Shown in pieces: positions 53,283 to 62,946 of a stretch of DNA of 64,000 bases. Position 1 is the first letter of the stretch. Every line of letters starts with the position of its first letter. The notes below the pieces were generated by a model. It was given only the letters and a program-made list of their open reading frames with translations, was not told where the DNA came from and did no database searches. A program made the translations under genes and the position numbers. This stretch comes from JABDGC01 sp964449835 (GTDB taxonomy: Bacteria > Pseudomonadota > Gammaproteobacteria > DSM-16500), in contig CAYVBZ010000003.1 of the NCBI GenBank assembly GCA_964449835.1, positions 1 through 64,000 on the forward strand, given 5' to 3'.

Positions 53283-54152
53283 ATGGCTGCAACCAAAGAG
53301 ATACGCACAAAGATCCGCAGTATTCGCAATACGCAAAAGATCACCCGCGCCATGGAAATGGTGGCGGCGAGTAAAATGCGGAAAGCGCTAGAGCGGATGA
53401 CGAAAGCCAAACCTTTCGCCAAGAAGGTGCTGCAAGTGATCAACCATGTTGCGCGCGGCCATCTTGAATATCATCATCCCTTTCTGCAAGAACGCGAAAT
53501 TAAAAAGGCAGGCTATATTGTTGTGACCACCGATCGCGGCTTATGCGGCAGCTTAAACAATAATTTATTGAAAACAGTGCTGCGCGAGCTCAAAAAGCAG
53601 AAAGAGGCCAATATCAATTTGGATCTCTGTCTCATTGGCAATAAGGCCATGGCTTTTTTCAAACGCTTTGGCGGCAATATCGTAGCCAATGCTTCCCGTT
53701 TAGGTGATGCACCCTCGGTCATAGACTTAGTTGGCGTGGTCAGAGTTATGCTCGATGCTTACTTAAAAAACGAAATCGACGCCTTATATCTTTGCTCTAA
53801 CGAATTCATTAATAAAATGCGCCAAGAACCGCGCATACAGCAAATTCTGCCCTTAGTTCCCGGGGAAGAAGAAGCCTTGAAACACCATTGGGATTATATT
53901 TATGAGCCAGATGAAGCCAGCGTTTTGCTGGACAACCTACTCACGCGCTATATTGAGTCCCAAATTTATCGGGGCGGCATTGAAAATATAGCCTGTGGAC
54001 AAGCGTCCCGTATGTTGTCAATGAAAAATGCCACGGACAACGCGGCGTACTTGATCGAAGAACTGGAGCTGATTTATCACAAGGCCCGTCAAGCGACAAT
54101 CACCCGTGAATTGTCCGAAATCGTGGCCGGTGCATCCGTATTAGAAGATTAA
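53283..54152 (+). CDS. atpG: ATP synthase F1 subunit gamma
   Basis: Central rotating shaft. The N-terminal helix (EIRTKIRSIRNTQKITRAMEMVAASKMRKA) and the C-terminal helix (MLSMKNATDNAAYLIEELELIYHKARQATITRELSEIV) that form the coiled coil are present, with TTDRGLCGSLN between them. The 289 aa are standard. Confidence 0.97.
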   Translation: MAATKEIRTKIRSIRNTQKITRAMEMVAASKMRKALERMTKAKPFAKKVLQVINHVARGHLEYHHPFLQEREIKKAGYIVVTTDRGLCGSLNNNLLKTVLRELKKQKEANINLDLCLIGNKAMAFFKRFGGNIVANASRLGDAPSVIDLVGVVRVMLDAYLKNEIDALYLCSNEFINKMRQEPRIQQILPLVPGEEEALKHHWDYIYEPDEASVLLDNLLTRYIESQIYRGGIENIACGQASRMLSMKNATDNAAYLIEELELIYHKARQATITRELSEIVAGASVLED

Positions 54153-54171
54153 ACAGAAAGAGGTAAGACAA

Positions 54172-55569
54172 ATGAGCAGTGTGGTCAGCCTAACTAAAGT
54201 TGGAAAAATTGTTGAAGTCATTGGCGCCGTCGTCGACGTGGAATTTCCACATGACGCCGTGCCGAAGATTTATGATGCTTTAAATGTGAAATCTGAAAAG
54301 CTCGTGCTTGAAACCCAGCAACAATTGGGCGGCGGCGTGGTCCGCACTATCGCCATGGGTTCAACTGATGGTCTGCGCCGAGGACTGGATGTGCTGAACA
54401 CGGGCCACCCCATCCAAGTGCCCGTGGGCAAGCCTACCTTGGGCCGCATTATGAATGTTTTGGGCGAGCCGATTGACGAACAAGGCCCCGTTGTGGCGGA
54501 CCTGCTTCCCATTCACAGGCCCGCTCCCAGCTTTGCCGAACAAGCGGCCAACGAAGAATTGCTTGAAACCGGCATCAAGGTTATCGATCTCATCTGTCCT
54601 TTTGCCAAAGGCGGCAAAATTGGCTTGTTCGGCGGCGCCGGCGTCGGCAAAACCGTCAACATGTTGGAGTTAATCCGTAATATCGCCGTTGAGCATAGCG
54701 GTTACTCTGTATTCACAGGTGTGGGTGAAAGGACACGTGAAGGCAACGACTTCTACCTCGAAATGAAAGAATCCAAGGTGTTGGACAAGGTGTCTCTGGT
54801 CTACGGACAGATGAATGAACCGCCGGGCAACCGTTTACGCGTCGCTTTGACCGGTTTGACCATTGCCGAAAGTTTCCGCGACGAAGGCCGCGATGTACTT
54901 TTGTTCATCGACAATATCTTCCGTTATACGCTGGCCGGCGTCGAAGTGTCGGCGCTTTTGGGACGTATTCCCTCCGCAGTCGGTTATCAACCTACCCTGG
55001 CCGAAGAAATGGGCATCTTGCAGGAACGAATCACTTCCACCAAGACCGGCTCCATTACGTCCGTACAGGCCATTTACGTGCCTGCCGACGATTTGACCGA
55101 TCCTTCGCCGGCAACCACTTTTGCGCACTTGGATGCGACCGTCGTCTTGTCGAGACAAATCGCCGAATTGGGTATTTACCCTGCTATCGACCCCCTCGAC
55201 TCCACTAGCCGTCAATTGGATCCTTTAATCGTGGGCCAAGACCACTACGAAACAGCGCAAGCGGTCCGCAAAACTCTGCAGCGCTACAAGGAACTGAAAG
55301 ATTTGATCGCCATCCTCGGGATGGATGAACTGTCCGAAGAAGACAAACTGACTGTCATGCGGGCCAGAAAGATCCAAAAATTCCTGTCTCAGCCCTTCTT
55401 CGTGGCCGAAGTCTTCACTGGGTCGCCCGGTAAATATGTGCCGCTCAAAGAAACCATCCGCGGTTTCCGCGGCATCGTGGACGGCGAATACGACCACTTG
55501 CCCGAACAGGCGTTTTACATGGTCGGCACCATTGATGAAGCAGTCGAAAAAGCCAAAGGCATTCATTAA
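54172..55569 (+). CDS. atpD: ATP synthase F1 subunit beta
   Basis: Catalytic subunit. Walker A is GGAGVGKT (residues 154-161), with the catalytic Glu in GERTREGND and the Walker B in VLLFIDNIFRYT. The DELSEEDKL motif is present. It follows atpG by 19 bp. Confidence 0.98.
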   Translation: MSSVVSLTKVGKIVEVIGAVVDVEFPHDAVPKIYDALNVKSEKLVLETQQQLGGGVVRTIAMGSTDGLRRGLDVLNTGHPIQVPVGKPTLGRIMNVLGEPIDEQGPVVADLLPIHRPAPSFAEQAANEELLETGIKVIDLICPFAKGGKIGLFGGAGVGKTVNMLELIRNIAVEHSGYSVFTGVGERTREGNDFYLEMKESKVLDKVSLVYGQMNEPPGNRLRVALTGLTIAESFRDEGRDVLLFIDNIFRYTLAGVEVSALLGRIPSAVGYQPTLAEEMGILQERITSTKTGSITSVQAIYVPADDLTDPSPATTFAHLDATVVLSRQIAELGIYPAIDPLDSTSRQLDPLIVGQDHYETAQAVRKTLQRYKELKDLIAILGMDELSEEDKLTVMRARKIQKFLSQPFFVAEVFTGSPGKYVPLKETIRGFRGIVDGEYDHLPEQAFYMVGTIDEAVEKAKGIH

Positions 55570-55592
55570 ACGGCGGAAGGGGAGTAACACCC

Positions 55593-56015
55593 ATGACAGC
55601 AACCATGCGCCTCGATATTGTCAGCGCCGAGAAGGAAATTTTTTCCGAGGTCATCGAAGCGGCCTTTATTACCGCCGATATGGGGGAGCTCGGCATTTAT
55701 CCCGGCCATACACAGCTTTTAACGACGCTCAAGCCCGGCAATGTGCGGGCTTTCATGCAGGACAAGTCTGAAGAAGTGTTTTTCATTAATGGCGGGATGC
55801 TGGAAGTCCAGCCCTTTATCGTGACTGTTTTGGCGGATACGGCTGTGCGTGCGCGAGATTTGGACGAACAAGCTGCCTTGGAAGCCAAAGCACGGGCTGA
55901 AAGAAAGCTTGCGGAAAAAACTTCCGAAATTGACTTTGCCTCGGCAGCCGGCGAATTGGCCGCAGCCATTGCCCAGCTGCGCGCAATACAACAACTGAGA
56001 AAACGCACCAAATAA
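55593..56015 (+). CDS. atpC: ATP synthase F1 subunit epsilon
   Basis: Regulatory subunit of the central stalk. The N-terminal beta-sandwich (MRLDIVSAEKEIFSEVIEAAFI, then GELGIYPGHTQLLTTLKPG) and the C-terminal helical hairpin are both present in 140 aa. It is the last atp gene. The next gene starts only about 16-22 bp on and may be cotranscribed. Confidence 0.97.
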   Translation: MTATMRLDIVSAEKEIFSEVIEAAFITADMGELGIYPGHTQLLTTLKPGNVRAFMQDKSEEVFFINGGMLEVQPFIVTVLADTAVRARDLDEQAALEAKARAERKLAEKTSEIDFASAAGELAAAIAQLRAIQQLRKRTK

Positions 56016-56031
56016 GCGTTTATTGTTTGGA

Positions 56032-57114
56032 ATGAAAATGGACATTCAAAAACCAGCCAAAAAAATCAAAAGACGCCGCCACGACTCCAACGACATTTTA
56101 TTCCGTTATGCTCTGCTCCTCGGCTTCGGCGAATTCCATGTCAAATTCGACAAAGAAACCGGTTTAAAAGCGATTGTAGCGATTCATAACACCAAGCGCG
56201 GCCCTGCCCTAGGCGGCTGCCGTATGGTGCCTTATAAGGCCACAGCGAAAGCTTTAGAGGATGCTTTGCGCCTCGCCTCCATGATGACCCTTAAGGCGGC
56301 CATTTCAAATTTACCGCATGGCGGTGCCAAAGCCGTACTGATTAAACCCAAGCTCATCAAAGACCGGCAAGCCTATTTTGAAAAATTCGGGGAGTTCGTC
56401 AATGAACTGAATGGCCGCTATATCACGGCGGTGGATAGCGGGACCGATCCGAATGACATGGACATTGTGGCGCGCAAGACCAAATTCGTCACCTGTACCA
56501 GCGCAGACGGCGATCCTGCCCCCTATACTGCTCTGGGTGTGCGGCGCGGCATTGAAGCGGCCGTTAAATTCAAATTGGGCCGGGATGATTTACAAGGTCT
56601 GCGCGTTGCCATCCAAGGCGCGGGCCATGTTGGCTATGAACTGGCAAAACAATTGTGTGAGCGAGGCGCGAAACTAACGATCTGTGATATTAATGACCAG
56701 ACTTTGGACCGCTGTGTTCAAGAGTTTGACGCCGACCTCTGCTCCCCAGATGAAATTTATGACCTCAAAGTCGATGTCTTCGCGCCCTGCGCCCTCGGCG
56801 CCATTTTGGACTTAAACACCATCAAACGCTTAAAAGCCAAAATCGTCGCCGGCTCCGCCAATAATCAATTGGCCCATATGCAATTCGGTCTCGCCATGCA
56901 CGACCGCGGCATTTTATATGTGCCTGACTTTGTCGTAAATGCTGGCGGCCTTATCCAAGCCTCCGCCTTTTATGTCCACGGCGACATCAACAAAGCCCAC
57001 GAACAAATCTCAAATATCTACGACACCCTCATGGAAATCTTCCAAAGGTCTAAAAAAGAAAACATCCCCACCGTCGACATCACCGAAAGGATTGCCCAAG
57101 AAAGACTGAAGTAA
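56032..57114 (+). CDS. Leu/Glu/Phe/Val-type amino-acid dehydrogenase
   Basis: NAD-dependent oxidative deaminase, closest by pattern to leucine dehydrogenase. It has GPALGGCRMVPY, the catalytic lysine region LPHGGAKAVL, TAVDSGTDPNDMD, and the NAD-binding GLRVAIQGAGHVGYELA. About 360 aa, with a basic N-terminus (KPAKKIKRRRHDS). ATG 56032 or 56038 are both possible; a TTG extends to 56023. It lies directly after atpC, which is an uncommon neighbour. It could feed branched-chain amino acids to catabolism. Confidence 0.9.
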   Translation: MKMDIQKPAKKIKRRRHDSNDILFRYALLLGFGEFHVKFDKETGLKAIVAIHNTKRGPALGGCRMVPYKATAKALEDALRLASMMTLKAAISNLPHGGAKAVLIKPKLIKDRQAYFEKFGEFVNELNGRYITAVDSGTDPNDMDIVARKTKFVTCTSADGDPAPYTALGVRRGIEAAVKFKLGRDDLQGLRVAIQGAGHVGYELAKQLCERGAKLTICDINDQTLDRCVQEFDADLCSPDEIYDLKVDVFAPCALGAILDLNTIKRLKAKIVAGSANNQLAHMQFGLAMHDRGILYVPDFVVNAGGLIQASAFYVHGDINKAHEQISNIYDTLMEIFQRSKKENIPTVDITERIAQERLK

Positions 57115-57141
57115 ATCCATCATGCTTGTCCCTTCTGGTTT

Positions 57142-58110
57142 TTAAGCCCTCCCAAACTCAAAACTCAAAATCTCTTCAATACGCTGACACCCCACCGCCA
57201 ACATCACCAAGCGGTCCACGCCCATCGCAATGCCCGCGCAATCCGGCAAGCCCTGCGCGAGCGCAGCCAAGAGACGCTCGTCTATAGGGACCTTAGGTGC
57301 CCCCTGCTTCTTGCGGTCTTCTAAATTCTGCAAAAAACGGGCCCGCTGCTCCTCGGCAAACTGTAATTCATGAAAACCATTTCCTAATTCAATCCCTCGG
57401 TAAAAAACTTCAAAGCGCGAAGCAAGCGGTGGCAGGCCTTGCCGCAGGCGCGCCAAGGCTGCTTGCGAAGCAGGAAAGTCATAAATAAACACAGGACGTT
57501 CATCGCCTAGCTGCGGTTCGATACAATGACTCAATAAAAGCTGGAGCCAGCCGTCCCGCTCTAAGGTGGCCGCCACCTGAATCTCCTTTTGCTGCTCGGC
57601 ACAAGCCTGAAGCGCATCAAGTGAAGCCTCATGAGGATCAATTCCTAAAAACCGCTCGAAAACTTGCTGATAGCTATACCGCTCCGCTGGCTGCGTCCGC
57701 ATTAGAAATTGTAACAAGGCATCCACCTCATCCATTAAAGCATGATGATCAAAGCCCACACGGTACCACTCAAGCATTGTGAATTCAGGATTGTGCAAAC
57801 GCCCCAACTCATCTTGACGAAAGGCTTTGCAGATTTGATAAATGCAGCCTGACCCCGCCGCCAATAAACGTTTCATGGCATATTCCGGCGAGGTTTGGAG
57901 ATAACAAGTTTGGTCCTGCGAAGACCGCGGATTACGGACGGCCGCAGAAATACTCAAAATAAAGGGATCTGTCACCGTTCCGTGAGAGAGTAAGGGCGTT
58001 TCAACCTCAAGTACCCCACGCTCAGCAAAAAAACTGCGAATTTGAGCAAGCAGCGCCGCTCGTTTTTTTAAGAACTCTACTTTGGCGGAAGGCCGCCAGT
58101 TTAGAGACAC
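57142..58110 (-). CDS. epmA: EF-P-(R)-beta-lysine ligase EpmA
   Basis: Truncated class II lysyl-tRNA-synthetase paralogue that attaches beta-lysine to EF-P. The 322 aa consist only of the catalytic domain, with class II motifs (motif 2 region FRQDELGRLHNPEFTMLEWYR, motif 3 GVDRLVML), and no anticodon-binding domain, which separates it from LysS. It is 3 bp downstream of efp on the same strand, so enzyme and substrate are cotranscribed. Confidence 0.96.
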   Translation of the reverse strand: MSLNWRPSAKVEFLKKRAALLAQIRSFFAERGVLEVETPLLSHGTVTDPFILSISAAVRNPRSSQDQTCYLQTSPEYAMKRLLAAGSGCIYQICKAFRQDELGRLHNPEFTMLEWYRVGFDHHALMDEVDALLQFLMRTQPAERYSYQQVFERFLGIDPHEASLDALQACAEQQKEIQVAATLERDGWLQLLLSHCIEPQLGDERPVFIYDFPASQAALARLRQGLPPLASRFEVFYRGIELGNGFHELQFAEEQRARFLQNLEDRKKQGAPKVPIDERLLAALAQGLPDCAGIAMGVDRLVMLAVGCQRIEEILSFEFGRA

Positions 58111-58113
58111 ATC

Positions 58114-58683
58114 TTATTCCTTGACCCGAGCAACGTATTCACCGGTCCGCGTGTCCACTTTCAACAACTCACCTTCCGAAATGAACAAAGGAACACGAAC
58201 AATCGCGCCGGTTTCGAGTTTAGCGGGCTTCGAGCCGCCACCAGAGGTATCCCCGCGAATACCGGGATCGGTTTCAACAACTTTGAGCACCACAAAAATC
58301 GGAGGGTTGACGATGATCGGCTCTCCATTCCACAACGTAATCATGCATTCAGTTTGCTCTTTCAGCCATTGCTTTGCATCCGCCACTTGGGTTTCATTGA
58401 CGGCATATTGCTCAAAAGTATCTTGGCACATGAAATGCCAGAGGTTGCCATCGTTATAGAGATATTGTGCTTCAATGTCAGAGACATCCGCCGAAGGCAG
58501 AGAATCATTAGATTTATAGGTCCTTTCAACCACACGGCCTGTCTTTAAATTGCGGGTTTTAACCCGGTTAAAGGCCTGGCCCTTCCCGGGTTTGACAAAC
58601 TCATTGTCCAAAACAACACAAGGGTCACCGTCAATCATGACTTTGGCGCCGCTTCTGATTTCATTCATCCCCAGTACGCTCAT
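58114..58683 (-). CDS. efp: Translation elongation factor P
   Basis: Relieves ribosome stalling at polyproline. The 189 aa have three OB-like domains. The loop PGKGQAF holds Lys34, the site of beta-lysylation. The C-terminus contains the family signature VETDPGIRGDTSGGG. It heads the efp-epmA pair and diverges from epmB, so the whole modification set is together. The N-terminal MSVLGMNEIRSG is typical. Confidence 0.97.
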   Translation of the reverse strand: MSVLGMNEIRSGAKVMIDGDPCVVLDNEFVKPGKGQAFNRVKTRNLKTGRVVERTYKSNDSLPSADVSDIEAQYLYNDGNLWHFMCQDTFEQYAVNETQVADAKQWLKEQTECMITLWNGEPIIVNPPIFVVLKVVETDPGIRGDTSGGGSKPAKLETGAIVRVPLFISEGELLKVDTRTGEYVARVKE

Positions 58684-58754
58684 TATGGTTTACTCCGCTC
58701 TAAATCGGCATATAATAATCGCTTTGTTTGAAAAGTGCCATTGCCACAGCAGCT

Positions 58755-59762
58755 ATGATAACCACCAAACCCAACCCCAAACTGGACTGGCAGCAAGAGT
58801 TAATTCAGGCCGTCACTGATCCTCGCGAGTTATATCGGTTGCTGGATTTAGATCCTGCCACACTCCAAATTCCGGAAAAGGCCCTTGCACAGTTTCCGCT
58901 CAAAGTCCCGCGGGGGTTTATTGCGCGCATGCAAAAAGGAAACCCCAAAGACCCCTTGCTGCGGCAGGTCTTGCCTCTTCCAGAGGAAGAGCAAAAAAAG
59001 AAAGCCTATCTTCCAGACCCTTTAAAAGAGACAGCGGCCAATCCTATTTCCGGCCTTTTGCATAAATACCATGGCCGTGTCCTTTTGACGCTGACCGGCG
59101 TTTGCGCCATTAATTGCCGCTATTGCTTCCGCCGTCATTTTTCCTATGCTGAAAATAATCCTAGCCAGCAAGGCTGGGAAAAAATCTTTGCTTATATTCA
59201 GAAGGACCCGACAATTCAAGAAGTGATTTTAAGCGGCGGCGACCCTTTGCTGTTAAATGACAGAAGCTTGAAAAACTTCACAGATCAACTGGCCGCCTTC
59301 CCCCAGGTTAAGCGATTACGTATTCACAGCCGTATCCCCATTGTGCTGCCGGAGAGGACCTCTGAAGAGCTGCTCATTTGGTTCAAAGAACTAAAACAGA
59401 CGCCGGTCTTGGTAACGCATTGCAATCACCCGCAGGAAATTAACCCAGCAGTAAAGGAAGCCATGCAGCTTTTAAAGCAAGCCGGAGTCAGCTTGTTGAA
59501 TCAGGCGGTACTTCTAAAAGGGGTCAACGATGATGTCGAAACACAAGTTGCTTTGAGTGAAGCCCTCTTCTCGGCGGGAATTCAGCCTTATTATTTGCAT
59601 CTCTTTGATAAGGTTGAAGGCGCGGCCCACTTTGATTTGCCCTTGGCCCATGCTAAAAAATTATATCGTGACTTGAGCCAACGCCTGCCCGGCTATTTGC
59701 TGCCGAAACTAGCACAGGAAGTGCCAGGAGAAGGCGCAAAGCGAGTCTACAGTAGTTTCTAG
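58755..59762 (+). CDS. epmB: EF-P beta-lysylation protein EpmB (lysine 2,3-aminomutase family)
   Basis: Radical-SAM, PLP-dependent aminomutase producing (R)-beta-lysine for EpmA. From the frame start at 58728 (a TTG) the cluster motif C-x3-C-x2-C uses Cys126, Cys130 and Cys133 (CAINCRYC). RRHFSY, VILSGGDPLLL and RIHSRIPIVLPER follow. The ATG at 58755 gives 335 aa and is the more likely start. Its TAG overlaps the stop of the convergent outer-membrane gene. Confidence 0.95.
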   Translation: MITTKPNPKLDWQQELIQAVTDPRELYRLLDLDPATLQIPEKALAQFPLKVPRGFIARMQKGNPKDPLLRQVLPLPEEEQKKKAYLPDPLKETAANPISGLLHKYHGRVLLTLTGVCAINCRYCFRRHFSYAENNPSQQGWEKIFAYIQKDPTIQEVILSGGDPLLLNDRSLKNFTDQLAAFPQVKRLRIHSRIPIVLPERTSEELLIWFKELKQTPVLVTHCNHPQEINPAVKEAMQLLKQAGVSLLNQAVLLKGVNDDVETQVALSEALFSAGIQPYYLHLFDKVEGAAHFDLPLAHAKKLYRDLSQRLPGYLLPKLAQEVPGEGAKRVYSSF

Positions 59763-60358
59763 CCAAAATTATAGGACAAGCCCCCGCCATAGAGGTTTAA
59801 ATCGCCTGTTTGATTATTGCCATGCGCTCTGGCCCACTGAAGATTGACCGCGATGCTGGGCGCGAAATAATAAGCAAGACCCAAGGCCATGTAGAGACCC
59901 GTCACATTATTTGCGCCGGGATTGAGATTCAAGCCGCTGGCTAACTGCGTATTTGTAATTTGGACGTTAGAATGGACCCGCGCAATACCGAGTTTGCCAA
60001 AAAGCTCGACGCTCGAGTCTGAGATTGGCACAGAGGCCTTCGCGGACAAATCATAGGAATAATGCGTGTCTTGTCCTAGTTTGGGGCCATTGTAGATTCG
60101 CGTTGGAAAGTAGTGGGTGTAGCCTGCTTCTGCGCTAAAGAAGGTCGTGAGTTTATAACCGAGATTAACATTATAGCCCATGCCCGAACGACGAACATTC
60201 GGCGCATCGTAACTTTTACTCGAGACCGTGGAATACCCCATGTTGCCTTCAATATACCATCCTTGCGGCGGCGGAAAAGCAGCTTGAGCACTCGCGGAAA
60301 AAATAAGGCCCAACAAAAAAAGACGCAAAACGAAGCAAAATCCCTTTTTCAAAACCAA
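59759..60358 (-). CDS. Outer-membrane beta-barrel protein (OmpA-like fold)
   Basis: A 199-aa protein with a signal peptide (about residues 1-26, ending SASAQA) and alternating strands (GWYIEGNMGYS, MGYNVNLGYKL, SAEAGYTHY), ending in a short barrel strand (YGGGLSYNFG). It is typical of eight-stranded porin-like or Opa/Omp25-like barrels. Function unknown; surface exposure is likely. A second barrel gene lies just upstream, but the two share only the fold pattern. Convergent with epmB, with overlapping stops. Confidence 0.8.
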   Translation of the reverse strand: MVLKKGFCFVLRLFLLGLIFSASAQAAFPPPQGWYIEGNMGYSTVSSKSYDAPNVRRSGMGYNVNLGYKLTTFFSAEAGYTHYFPTRIYNGPKLGQDTHYSYDLSAKASVPISDSSVELFGKLGIARVHSNVQITNTQLASGLNLNPGANNVTGLYMALGLAYYFAPSIAVNLQWARAHGNNQTGDLNLYGGGLSYNFG

Positions 60359-60442
60359 ACTCCTTCAGACAGACCAGCAGTTATTTTATGCTTTCTTGCT
60401 ATGAAGTAAAGGAGAGATAACCCCCTCTCCCTCCATGCTCCG

Positions 60443-60979
60443 CTAATCAAACTTATAAACAAATCCCAAATTAAACTGGTCCTGTCGCGGCGTTGAAATC
60501 CCACTAAAGGATTGATAAGCCGTATAAACATACTCCCCACGAAGATCAAGGTTCTGAGTCAAACCCACTTGCATTCCCAAACCAAATTGACCGCCATTCA
60601 CATTGCGGTTGGAGGTTTGAGAAGGTGTGAAATGAGAACGGACGAGACCAAGACGCAGATAAGTTAAAGTATGGTCGGTCAACATAATTCCGGGGAGAAG
60701 ACTAATGCCATAACCATAGGTGGTTTTGAGGCCATTATCATTCAGGGTCAAGGTGCCCAAAGTGCCAAAAAGTTCCCCGCCAAGATAGAGATTTTGGGAG
60801 AGAAGCGCGCCGTAACCGGCATTGACCATAAAAGGCACGCCGCGGTAATTACGATTTAAGCTATCTGTGGTGTTGGTGGCTTCACCAATACTCGCACCCA
60901 AGTAAGGCGCGCCATCAGCAAAAGCCGCAGTGGCTGTGAGCGCGAGAGCGGTGCCCGCAAGCATTAATTTTTTCAACAT
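60443..60979 (-). CDS. Outer-membrane beta-barrel protein
   Basis: A 178-aa protein with a clear signal peptide (about 1-21, ending AAFA) and barrel-type strands (APYLGASIGEA, MVNAGYGALL, LYLGGELFG) and the C-terminal FNLGFVYKF. Repeating aromatic-terminated strands suggest an eight-stranded barrel. Such small porin-family proteins occur in Legionella-like bacteria. Role unknown. It precedes the related barrel gene by 84 bp on the same strand. Confidence 0.8.
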   Translation of the reverse strand: MLKKLMLAGTALALTATAAFADGAPYLGASIGEATNTTDSLNRNYRGVPFMVNAGYGALLSQNLYLGGELFGTLGTLTLNDNGLKTTYGYGISLLPGIMLTDHTLTYLRLGLVRSHFTPSQTSNRNVNGGQFGLGMQVGLTQNLDLRGEYVYTAYQSFSGISTPRQDQFNLGFVYKFD

Positions 60980-61117
60980 AAGGTCACTCCTAAGGGTTAT
61001 TCTTTGCTTTAAAAATATACTGTATTGTATATTAAAGTCCTAAAATACTCAATGAACAGACCCGGTTAAATAATGCATTAAAACCCACTATATTTCTACC
61101 CCCCATTTTACATAGGG

Positions 61118-61161
61118 CCGTTCGCCCTGAGGAGGCTGCAAAGCAGCCGTCTCGAAGGGCC
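61118..61161. repeat. Dispersed CCGTTCG...GAAGGGCC repeat, copy 2
   Basis: Inverse-orientation relative of 24247-24288, sharing both ends. The middle contains GGCTGCAAAGCAGCC, a perfect 6-bp stem with a 3-nt loop. Confidence 0.7.
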
Positions 61162-61230
61162 TCCGATTGAAATCTTGCCAATCAACCACAAGACCGCGTA
61201 TGATTTGGCTCTTTTCCAGGCTTTAAAAAA

Positions 61231-62880
61231 ATGACCGTGACGCTAGTCAACTTACCCCAATGGCTTGCTTTGCAAGACCATTATCAGCAGGTGGAAAACC
61301 AGAAAATGCGTGACTGGTTTACGCAGGATTCCTCGCGATTTGAGCGTTTCTCTCTGCGTTGCGGCGCTTTGTTGTTTGATTATTCCAAAAATCGGATCAC
61401 GACCGAAACCCTCGACCTGCTAGTCCAATTAGCGCAGGCCCTGGATTTGCCGGCCAAAAGGAGCGCCCTTTTTTCAGCAGGGCCTGTGAATGTGACGGAA
61501 ACCAGGCCCGCTTTGCATACGGTCTTACGTCAGCCCAAGACAAAGCCGCTTTGGGTGAAAGAACAAGAGGTAGGCTCCTTGGTTCGCGAAGCCCTGAACA
61601 AAATGGAACACTTTGTCCAAAGGCTGCGGCAAGGTCATTGGTTGGGTGCAACCGGCAAACCGATTCGCACGGTGGTCAACATTGGTATTGGCGGTTCACA
61701 TCTCGGTCCTTTGATGACAACCGAGGCGCTTGCAGCCACCGCCTCCGAAAAGCTCTCTTTTCATTTTATCGCGGATGTGGATGAGGAAGCCCTGCAAGCG
61801 GTCTGGCAGCAACTGGATCCGGAAAGCACCCTTTTTATTATCTCTTCCAAGTCCTTCACCACAGTCGAGACAATTTTGAACGCGAAAAGCTGTTATGCCT
61901 GGCTCGAAGAAAAATTAAAGACCTCCGCTCTAAAGGCCCATTTTGTCGCGGTGACAGCGCAAATCGAAAAGGCGAAAAGCTTTGGCATCCCAGAGGAGCA
62001 AATTTTCCCCATTTGGGACTGGGTGGGCGGACGTTATTCGGTGTGGTCGGCGATTGGTTTACCACTGGCCTTGCAAATTGGCATGAAAGGTTTTTATGAG
62101 TTCTTGGAAGGTGCCGCTGCAGCGGACCAGCACTTCCTCGAAGCAGACTTGGAAAAAAATATTCCTGTGATCATGGCCTTGCTCAGCGTTTGGTATGTCA
62201 ATTTTTTTAAGGCGCCGACGCAAGCTATTATTCCTTATGCCTATCGTTTAAGACATCTGCGCGCTTATCTGCAGCAGCTTGATATGGAAAGCAACGGCAA
62301 GCGCGTGACGCAACAAGGCGTCGAAGCGCCGTATGCCACAGGCCCAATTATTTGGGGAGAACTGGGCATTCATGGGCAGCATGCCTTCCATCAATTGCTA
62401 CACCAGGGGACCCATCTGGTGCCCATTGATTTTATTTTAGTGGGACGAGAAGCCCAAAAAGGGCGGAGCGCCCATCAAGATATTTTAATTGCCAATGCCT
62501 TAAGCCAAGCGCGCGCCTTGATGCAAGGAAAAAGTGCGGCTGAGTTTGCACAGGAAAGAAAGGCGCAAGGACTTTTGGCGAGTGAGACCGAGCGACTGGC
62601 GAAGCATCAAGAAATTCCAGGCAACCGGCCGAGTTCCATCTTTTTTATAGACCAACTGACGCCGCACAACCTCGGCATGCTGCTTGCCTTTTATGAACAT
62701 AAAATTTTTGTCCAAAGCGTCATCTGGGATGTGAATCCTTTTGATCAGTGGGGTGTTGAGCTGGGGAAGACTATTTTATCCTCTGTAATAGAAGGACTGA
62801 AACAAGTGGAAGTAGACCCACAGCACGACTCCTCAACGAAGAATTTAATGCTGCATTATAGAAGCTTAGATCAAAGGTAG
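61231..62880 (+). CDS. pgi: Glucose-6-phosphate isomerase
   Basis: Glycolysis/gluconeogenesis enzyme interconverting glucose-6-phosphate and fructose-6-phosphate. The 549 aa are full length. Present are GIGGSHLGPLM, the phosphate-binding SSKSFTT, DWVGGRYSVWSAIGLP, MESNGKRVT, the GELGIHGQHAFHQLLHQGT segment with the catalytic Glu and His, and the C-terminal catalytic lysine stretch. It stands alone with a 250-bp upstream gap holding a repeat. Confidence 0.97.
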   Translation: MTVTLVNLPQWLALQDHYQQVENQKMRDWFTQDSSRFERFSLRCGALLFDYSKNRITTETLDLLVQLAQALDLPAKRSALFSAGPVNVTETRPALHTVLRQPKTKPLWVKEQEVGSLVREALNKMEHFVQRLRQGHWLGATGKPIRTVVNIGIGGSHLGPLMTTEALAATASEKLSFHFIADVDEEALQAVWQQLDPESTLFIISSKSFTTVETILNAKSCYAWLEEKLKTSALKAHFVAVTAQIEKAKSFGIPEEQIFPIWDWVGGRYSVWSAIGLPLALQIGMKGFYEFLEGAAAADQHFLEADLEKNIPVIMALLSVWYVNFFKAPTQAIIPYAYRLRHLRAYLQQLDMESNGKRVTQQGVEAPYATGPIIWGELGIHGQHAFHQLLHQGTHLVPIDFILVGREAQKGRSAHQDILIANALSQARALMQGKSAAEFAQERKAQGLLASETERLAKHQEIPGNRPSSIFFIDQLTPHNLGMLLAFYEHKIFVQSVIWDVNPFDQWGVELGKTILSSVIEGLKQVEVDPQHDSSTKNLMLHYRSLDQR

Positions 62881-62946
62881 ATATAAATTCGGTTTTCTCG
62901 CACAATATCAAGCCAGTGTCTTTGAATTATTAAGTGGTAGAACGCT

